DNA from: Bog-473 sp963766995 | Lineage (GTDB): Bacteria; Actinomycetota; Acidimicrobiia; Acidimicrobiales; RAAP-2 | Length of the DNA stretch: 64,000 nucleotides | Direction: 5' to 3' | NCBI GenBank assembly: GCA_963766995.1 | Contig: CAVYCE010000001.1 | Coordinates: 1,054,001 to 1,118,000, forward strand | Part shown: piece after piece, positions 59,901 to 64,000 of the stretch | Numbering within the stretch: position 1 is the stretch's first letter | How the letters are laid out: each line of letters opens with the position of its first letter | Program-made: the position numbers and the translations under genes | Notes under the pieces: model-generated | Told to the model about the DNA's origin: nothing | Seen by the model: the letters and a program-made list of their open reading frames with translations, nothing else | The model's database searches: none

Positions 59901-61144
59901 CGGTTGCTCTCTTCCAGATTGATGGCGGCATCGAAATCGGCCAAGTTGGGGGCGATAGTGGCCGTCGGGCCACGCGTCCCGCTCAGGGCTTCGACGGTCT
60001 TGAGCCCATGGCCGGTGACCAGGGCCACCACCCGCTCGTCGGATCGGATGGCACCCGAGGCGGCCAACTTGGCCAGGGTGGCGATCGTCACGCCGCCCGC
60101 GGTCTCAGCGAATATGCCCTCGGTGCGGGCCAACAGGCCGATGGCGTCGATCACCTCGGCGTCGGTGACGGCGGCGCACGAGCCCCCGGTCGAACGCATG
60201 GTCTGCAGCGCGTACCAGCCGTCGGCCGGGTTGCCGATGGCCAGTGACTTGGCGATGGTCTTGGGTTTGACCGGCCGGATGGCGTCGGTGTTTTCCAGGA
60301 AGGCAGTGGCCACCGGGGAGCAGCCCTCGGCCTGGGCACCCGACACCCGCACGTGGGGAATTTCGTCCAGTAGACCCACTTGGCCCAACTCATGGAAGCC
60401 CTTGGCCACCTTGGTCAGTTGACTGCCCGAGCCGATCGGCACCACAACGTGATCAGGGGCCCGCCAGCCCAACTGTTCGGCGATTTCAAAGGCCAACGTC
60501 TTGGAACCCTCGGCGTAATAGGTCCGCACGTTGACGTTGACAAAGGCCCAGCTGGGGCGCTCGCTGGTCAGCTCGGCGCACAGGCGGTTGACGTCGTCAT
60601 AGGTGCCTTCCACGGCCACCACCGTGCCGCCGTAAATGGTGGTCATGGTTATTTTGGCCGCTTCCAAGTCATGCGGGATCAGCACCACCGAGGCCATCCC
60701 GGCCCGGGCGGCATGGGCGGCCACCGAGTTGGCCAGGTTGCCGGTGGAAGCGCAGGCCGCCACCTTGAAACCCAGTTGGCGGGCCTTGGTCAGCGCCACC
60801 GAGACCACCCGGTCCTTGAATGAACCCGTGGGGTTGGCCGTGTCGTCTTTAATCCACAGCTCTCCCAGGCCCAGCTCGGCGGCCAGTCGATCGGCCCGCA
60901 CCAGCGGGGTAAAACCAGCACCTAAGTCGACCGGATTGTCGTCGTCCACCGGCAGCAGGTCGCGGTAGCGCCAGATCGACCGGGGACCAGCCTCAATGCG
61001 CTCCCGGCTGATCACCGAGGCGATGCGCTCGTAGTCGTAGGCCACTTCGAGTGGCCCAAAGCAGTAATCGCAGACGTGGAGCGCTTCAGCCGGGAACGGA
61101 CGCTGACATTCCCGACAACGCAACCCAGTGACAAAATCGACCAT
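59897..61144 (-). CDS. thrC: Threonine synthase-like PLP enzyme
   Basis: A 415-residue fold-type II PLP enzyme of the threonine synthase family. A zinc-ribbon-like N-terminus carries C10, C13, C25 and C28 (C-x-x-C pairs). The PLP Lys is K110 in N-P-T-G-S-F-K-D-R, the phosphate-binding loop is P-I-G-S-G-S-Q, and A-S-T-G-N-L-A-N-S contacts substrate. The normal reaction turns O-phosphohomoserine into threonine. The operon has a SAM riboswitch upstream and a sulphur-carrier gene downstream, which are unexpected for plain threonine synthesis. ATG 61144 has AGGAGG 4 bases upstream, within or next to the riboswitch P1 helix. Confidence 0.93.
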   Translation of the reverse strand: MVDFVTGLRCRECQRPFPAEALHVCDYCFGPLEVAYDYERIASVISRERIEAGPRSIWRYRDLLPVDDDNPVDLGAGFTPLVRADRLAAELGLGELWIKDDTANPTGSFKDRVVSVALTKARQLGFKVAACASTGNLANSVAAHAARAGMASVVLIPHDLEAAKITMTTIYGGTVVAVEGTYDDVNRLCAELTSERPSWAFVNVNVRTYYAEGSKTLAFEIAEQLGWRAPDHVVVPIGSGSQLTKVAKGFHELGQVGLLDEIPHVRVSGAQAEGCSPVATAFLENTDAIRPVKPKTIAKSLAIGNPADGWYALQTMRSTGGSCAAVTDAEVIDAIGLLARTEGIFAETAGGVTIATLAKLAASGAIRSDERVVALVTGHGLKTVEALSGTRGPTATIAPNLADFDAAINLEESNR

Positions 61145-61149
61145 CGGTC

Positions 61150-61250
61150 CTCCTCATCGATCGGGCATTGGCACCTGCTGCCCCCCGAAGGGTGTGCACT
61201 GGTTGCCGCGACGTCGACGGGCCCGTCCCTCAGTCGCTCTGGATGATGCC
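61150..61250 (-). promoter_or_regulatory. SAM riboswitch (SAM-I/SAM-IV superfamily) upstream of thrC-moaD
   Basis: Read on the minus strand, the leader has TCATC paired with GATGA as P1, AGAGCGACTGAGGGAC, GGGCCC, the P2 return strand GTCGC and the invariant GGCAACC at 61207-61201. A P3 hairpin with a TTCG loop follows (TGC-ACACCC-TTCG-GGGGGGCA), then GGTGCCAAT. This order and these conserved bases match the SAM-I/IV class. The ribosome binding site AGGAGG lies directly after the 3' strand of P1, so SAM binding could hide the start region and block translation. The exact SAM-I versus SAM-IV assignment needs a covariance model. Confidence 0.85.
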
Positions 61251-61280
61251 GACCATGGTAGTCGCTGCGTGGCACCCCCC

Positions 61281-61308
61281 GTCAACGCAGGTGGGTCAAC
61301 GCAGGTGG
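61281..61308 (+). repeat. Perfect 14-bp tandem duplication
   Basis: GTCAACGCAGGTGG occurs twice without a gap (61281-61294, 61295-61308), ending 12 bases before the gpgS start. It may be a recent duplication within the promoter, or a tandem operator. Confidence 0.9.
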
Positions 61309-61320
61309 AATGATCGCGGG

Positions 61321-62115
61321 GTGCCCCACACCTTCCACCACGGGGAATTTCGCCTGAACCAGCTCCTCGAGGCCAAGGGCGAACGGGCCATTTCGGTCTG
61401 CATCCCGGCCCGAGATGAGGGCTCCACGGTGGGCTCCGTGGTACGCGCCGTGGTCCAACCGTTCCTCGCTTCGGCTGGGGGCAATGGATTGGTGGACGAG
61501 GTCATCGTCCTCGACGACTCCTCCCAGGACGACACGGCCGAGCAGGCCCGCGACGCCGGTGCCCGGGTGGTCCGGGGCCAGGCAGCCGAGGGCGGCAAGG
61601 GACAGGCCATGGCCGCCGCCCTGGAGGCCAGCGTGGGCGACGTCATTGTCTTCCTCGATGCCGATGTGGCCAACACCACCCCGGCCTTCGTCACCGGGAT
61701 GCTGGGCCCACTCCTCCTCGACGAGCGGATCGCTCTGGTCAAGGGCTTCTACACCCGACCGTTGCACGGCGAGCCCACGGGAGGCGGCCGAGTGACCGAA
61801 TTGGTGGCCCGCCCCGTGCTCGAGCTCCTCTTCCCCGAACTGTCCGAGGTGCGGCAACCCTTGGCCGGTGAGACGGCGGCTCACCGCTGGGTGTTCGACA
61901 AGGTCGACTTCGCCGACGGATACGGCGTGGAGCTCGGTCTGCTCATTGATGTGGCGGCGCACCTCGGGGCCGACGTCATCGCCCAGGTCGACTTGGGTGA
62001 GCGCATCCACCGCAACCGACCACTAGAGGAGCTGCGGCCTCAGGCCGTGGACGTGCTGCGAGCAGCACTGGCGCGTTCCGCGTCCCCGCCCCAATCAGTG
62101 ACACCAACGCAGTGA
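61321..62115 (+). CDS. gpgS: Glucosyl-3-phosphoglycerate synthase
   Basis: A 264-residue retaining glycosyltransferase (GT81). It makes glucosyl-3-phosphoglycerate from a nucleotide glucose and 3-phosphoglycerate, the first step toward glucosylglycerate or the methylglucose polysaccharides. Visible motifs are I-S-V-C-I-P-A-R-D-E-G, V-L-D-D-S-S-Q-D-D-T and the metal-binding D-A-D-V-A. R-Q-P-L-A-G-E-T-A-A-H-R and G-Y-G-V-E-L-G are typical of GpgS. GTG 61321 gives the expected N-terminal H-T-F-H-H-G-E-F; a longer start at 61168 would cross the promoter and duplication. It overlaps the GT20 gene by GTGA. No gpgP is in view. Confidence 0.93.
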   Translation: MPHTFHHGEFRLNQLLEAKGERAISVCIPARDEGSTVGSVVRAVVQPFLASAGGNGLVDEVIVLDDSSQDDTAEQARDAGARVVRGQAAEGGKGQAMAAALEASVGDVIVFLDADVANTTPAFVTGMLGPLLLDERIALVKGFYTRPLHGEPTGGGRVTELVARPVLELLFPELSEVRQPLAGETAAHRWVFDKVDFADGYGVELGLLIDVAAHLGADVIAQVDLGERIHRNRPLEELRPQAVDVLRAALARSASPPQSVTPTQ

Positions 62116-63497
62116 CACCGCTCCTCGTCGTCTCCAACCGAGGGCCTCGTTCATTTCGTTTCGTTGACGGCCCCGATTCCGAGCTGGTGGCCCTGCCCCC
62201 CGGGGGCGGCCTCGTGTCGTCCCTCTACCCACTCCTCTCGGGTCCTGACCTCGACGCCACGTGGGCCTCGGTCACCATGGGCGCGGCGGATCGCGCCGCG
62301 GTGCAGCGCGGCCTCATGGTCGACCCCGACTGCACCTTGCTCCCGGTGGTCGTCGACGACGACACCTACCGCCAGGCCTACGACGTCATCGCCAACACCA
62401 CGCTCTGGTACTGCCACCACCACCTCTTTGATCTGCCGCGCCGGCCTCGATTCGACCGCTACTGGCGGCTGGCCTGGGAGGGCTACCGCCGCTACAACCG
62501 ATCCATGGCCGACGTCATCGCCCACCGGGCCACCGAGGGCAGCACCGTGCTGGTGCAGGACTATCACTTCGCCCTCTTGGGACAGATGTTGCGCACCGAT
62601 CGACCCGACCTGCGCACGGTGCACTTCAATCACATCCCATTTGCCGATCCCAACATCCTGCACACGCTGCCCGACACCGCGGCGGACGAACTTCTGGCTG
62701 GACTGGCCGGATTCGATGCCTGCGGCTTTCACGCCGGCAAATGGGAGGCGGGCTTCCGAGCCTGTTACGCCGACACCGAGCTGGCCGCGCCCCGGACCTT
62801 TGTGGCGTCGCTCTCGCCCGACTATGACGGGCTCCTGGATGAGGCGGCCAGCACTGAATGCAAAGCGGCAGCCCAACAACTGCGAGCCGAAGCTGGTGGA
62901 CGGACCATCATATTGCGCGTCGATCGAGTGGAGCCCTCTAAGAACATCGTGCGCGGCATGCTGGCCTACGAAGAACTCCTCCTGGCCCACACCGAGTGGC
63001 AGGGGCAAGTGATGCATATCGCGCTGGTGTATCCATCCCGGCAGGGGCTGGCCGAGTATCTCGCCTATGGCGCCGAGGTGGTGCACACGGCGGAGCGCAT
63101 CAATGCCGCCCTCGGTACTGCCGATTGGCAACCCATTGTGCTGCACGTCGAAGACGACCGTCCCCGCTCACTGGCCGCCCTGACACTCTCTGACGTCCTG
63201 TTGGTGAACCCGGTACGCGACGGGCTCAACCTGGTAGCCAAGGAGGGACCGCACCTCAACCAGGTCGATGGCGTCTTGGTCCTGTCCCATCAAGCTGGGG
63301 CCTGGGAGGAACTACACGACGCCGCTCTCGGGGTGAATCCCTTCGATGTGGCGGGGACCGCCGATGTGCTGCACGCTGCGCTCTCCATGTCACAAGCCGA
63401 GCGGTCGGAACGGGCGGATCGCCTGCGCACCCTGATCCGTGCGCGCACGGCCAGCGACTGGCTCGACGACCAGCTGGCCGCGGCCAACCCGACCTAG
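62112..63497 (+). CDS. otsA: GT20 family synthase, trehalose-6-phosphate synthase-like
   Basis: A 461-residue GT20 enzyme. S-N-R-G-P-R-S-F and P-P-G-G-G-L-V form the acceptor side, Q-D-Y-H-F the donor-binding Asp region, and R-D-G-L-N-L-V-A-K-E the nucleotide site. The usual R-x-D-Y-x-K-G loop reads R-V-D-R-V-E-P-S-K-N-I, with the key Arg and Lys present. Canonical OtsA makes trehalose-6-phosphate from UDP-glucose and glucose-6-phosphate. A glucosylglycerol-phosphate synthase or another GT20 relative cannot be excluded. It is coupled to gpgS (GTGA overlap), and its stop overlaps that of the convergent phosphatase gene, CTAG at 63494-63497. Confidence 0.85.
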   Translation: MTPLLVVSNRGPRSFRFVDGPDSELVALPPGGGLVSSLYPLLSGPDLDATWASVTMGAADRAAVQRGLMVDPDCTLLPVVVDDDTYRQAYDVIANTTLWYCHHHLFDLPRRPRFDRYWRLAWEGYRRYNRSMADVIAHRATEGSTVLVQDYHFALLGQMLRTDRPDLRTVHFNHIPFADPNILHTLPDTAADELLAGLAGFDACGFHAGKWEAGFRACYADTELAAPRTFVASLSPDYDGLLDEAASTECKAAAQQLRAEAGGRTIILRVDRVEPSKNIVRGMLAYEELLLAHTEWQGQVMHIALVYPSRQGLAEYLAYGAEVVHTAERINAALGTADWQPIVLHVEDDRPRSLAALTLSDVLLVNPVRDGLNLVAKEGPHLNQVDGVLVLSHQAGAWEELHDAALGVNPFDVAGTADVLHAALSMSQAERSERADRLRTLIRARTASDWLDDQLAAANPT

Positions 63498-64000
63498 CCC
63501 GCCGCCTCCAGCATCTGCTGCAGCAATGTCACTGCGCCCTGGGCGCCGTCGACGACGACATCGGCCGCCGCCACCACCTCGGGTGGGCTTTCTGGGTGAG
63601 CCACCGCCACCCGCGCCACCGTCATCCCCTTGTCGGCCAAAGCGCTGAGGGCAGCGAACACGGGCAGGTCGCCCCAATCGTCCCCGAAAGCGGCCGCGCT
63701 ACGCCGACCCCGGACCAGTTCCTTGGTCACCGTTCCCTTGTCCACCGGCAACGGCGGGGCCAACTCCACCGAGAGGCCTGAGCGATACGACTTGAGTCCC
63801 CGGCCGACCACCTGTGCCTCGGCAAACTCCTCCGCCCACTGCTTCTGGGTCGGCGCGTGGCGCCAGTGCACAGTCACGGTCAGGCCCTTGGGCTCCACGT
63901 ACACCCCATGAGCGGCCTGTTGGCGCGCCTCTTCGACTACGTCGGCGATCACGGCGCGCCAGGCTTCAGCCGCAGGCGCCACCTGGCGGCCCGCAGCGTC
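63494..64000 (-). CDS. otsB: Trehalose-phosphatase-like HAD protein (5' part outside window)
   Basis: The visible 168 residues are the C-terminal part of an OtsB-type HAD phosphatase. They include G-V-Y-V-E-P-K-G-L-T-V-T-V-H-W-R-H, the cap region G-L-K-S-Y-R-S-G-L-S-V-E-L, the K-G-T-V-T-K-E-L helix, and the metal-binding A-A-F-G-D-D-W-G-D loop (HAD motif IV). The frame stays open to the window edge, so the N-terminal nucleophile Asp motif is beyond it. The enzyme removes the phosphate from trehalose-6-phosphate. Convergence with the GT20 gene and the pathway match support the two genes acting in one route. Confidence 0.88.
   Translation of the reverse strand, partial: DAAGRQVAPAAEAWRAVIADVVEEARQQAAHGVYVEPKGLTVTVHWRHAPTQKQWAEEFAEAQVVGRGLKSYRSGLSVELAPPLPVDKGTVTKELVRGRRSAAAFGDDWGDLPVFAALSALADKGMTVARVAVAHPESPPEVVAAADVVVDGAQGAVTLLQQMLEAAG

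Noticed and set aside
1..64000. CRISPR arrays, insertion sequences or prophage genes
   Set aside because: No regularly spaced non-coding repeats, transposase or phage structural genes are visible. The only arrays are the in-frame 126-bp repeats in two genes.

Overview
The window looks like a chromosomal segment of a high-GC actinobacterium, most likely from the Acidimicrobiia or a neighbouring deep lineage (inference; no marker phylogeny was run). Evidence includes an actinobacterial-type LexA box upstream of recA, HemQ (coproporphyrin haem pathway), a WS/DGAT acyltransferase, GpgS, a CIRCE element at groEL, four putative leaderless promoters with the same spacing, and dense operons in which neighbours overlap by 4 nt (ATGA/GTGA) at about a dozen junctions. 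|| Layout. 0-1.5 kb: end of a DUF3048 gene, then recA with an SOS box. 1.9-14.5 kb: an envelope block with two paralogous secreted proteins, a GT2-GtrA / YkcB-like GT39 operon, two secreted proteins each ending in six 42-residue repeats, and a YceI / histidine kinase / response regulator operon. 14.5-19.5 kb: rimO-pgsA-cinA, tRNA-Ser(GCT) and a WS/DGAT acyltransferase. The envelope block separates cinA from recA, which are close together in many actinobacteria. 19.7-32.6 kb: a substrate-binding protein, a P-loop kinase, a second GT39 protein, a serine hydrolase, Nudix, CYTH-CHAD and EthD genes, a sortase locus with two candidate surface proteins, and a TauE-like permease. Four genes in 22-30 kb carry eight single-base frameshifts between them, while intact genes lie among them. 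32.6-42 kb: a large Lhr helicase, a patatin, a pair of unrecognised genes that look like diverged copies of one nuclease-like fold, typA and tRNA-Ser(TGA). 42-46 kb: an accessory-looking stretch after the tRNA (esterase, MFS, orphan proteins). 46-57.8 kb: metabolism, including pheA, larB-larC-decarboxylase, a ureohydrolase, and long minus-strand operons ending in hemQ-larE-NIL. 57.9-64 kb: groEL, a thrC-moaD operon behind a SAM riboswitch, gpgS and a GT20 synthase, and the edge of a trehalose-phosphatase gene. || How it fits together. Three of the genes for the nickel-pincer nucleotide cofactor (larB, larC, larE) are present, but no larA-type enzyme is in the window. The most interesting unit is the SAM-riboswitch-controlled operon of a threonine-synthase-like PLP enzyme and a ubiquitin-like protein ending in Gly-Gly. 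It may be a thiocarboxylate-dependent route to homocysteine rather than plain threonine synthesis. The trehalose/glucosylglycerate genes, the sortase locus and the repeat proteins point to investment in compatible solutes and cell-surface construction.
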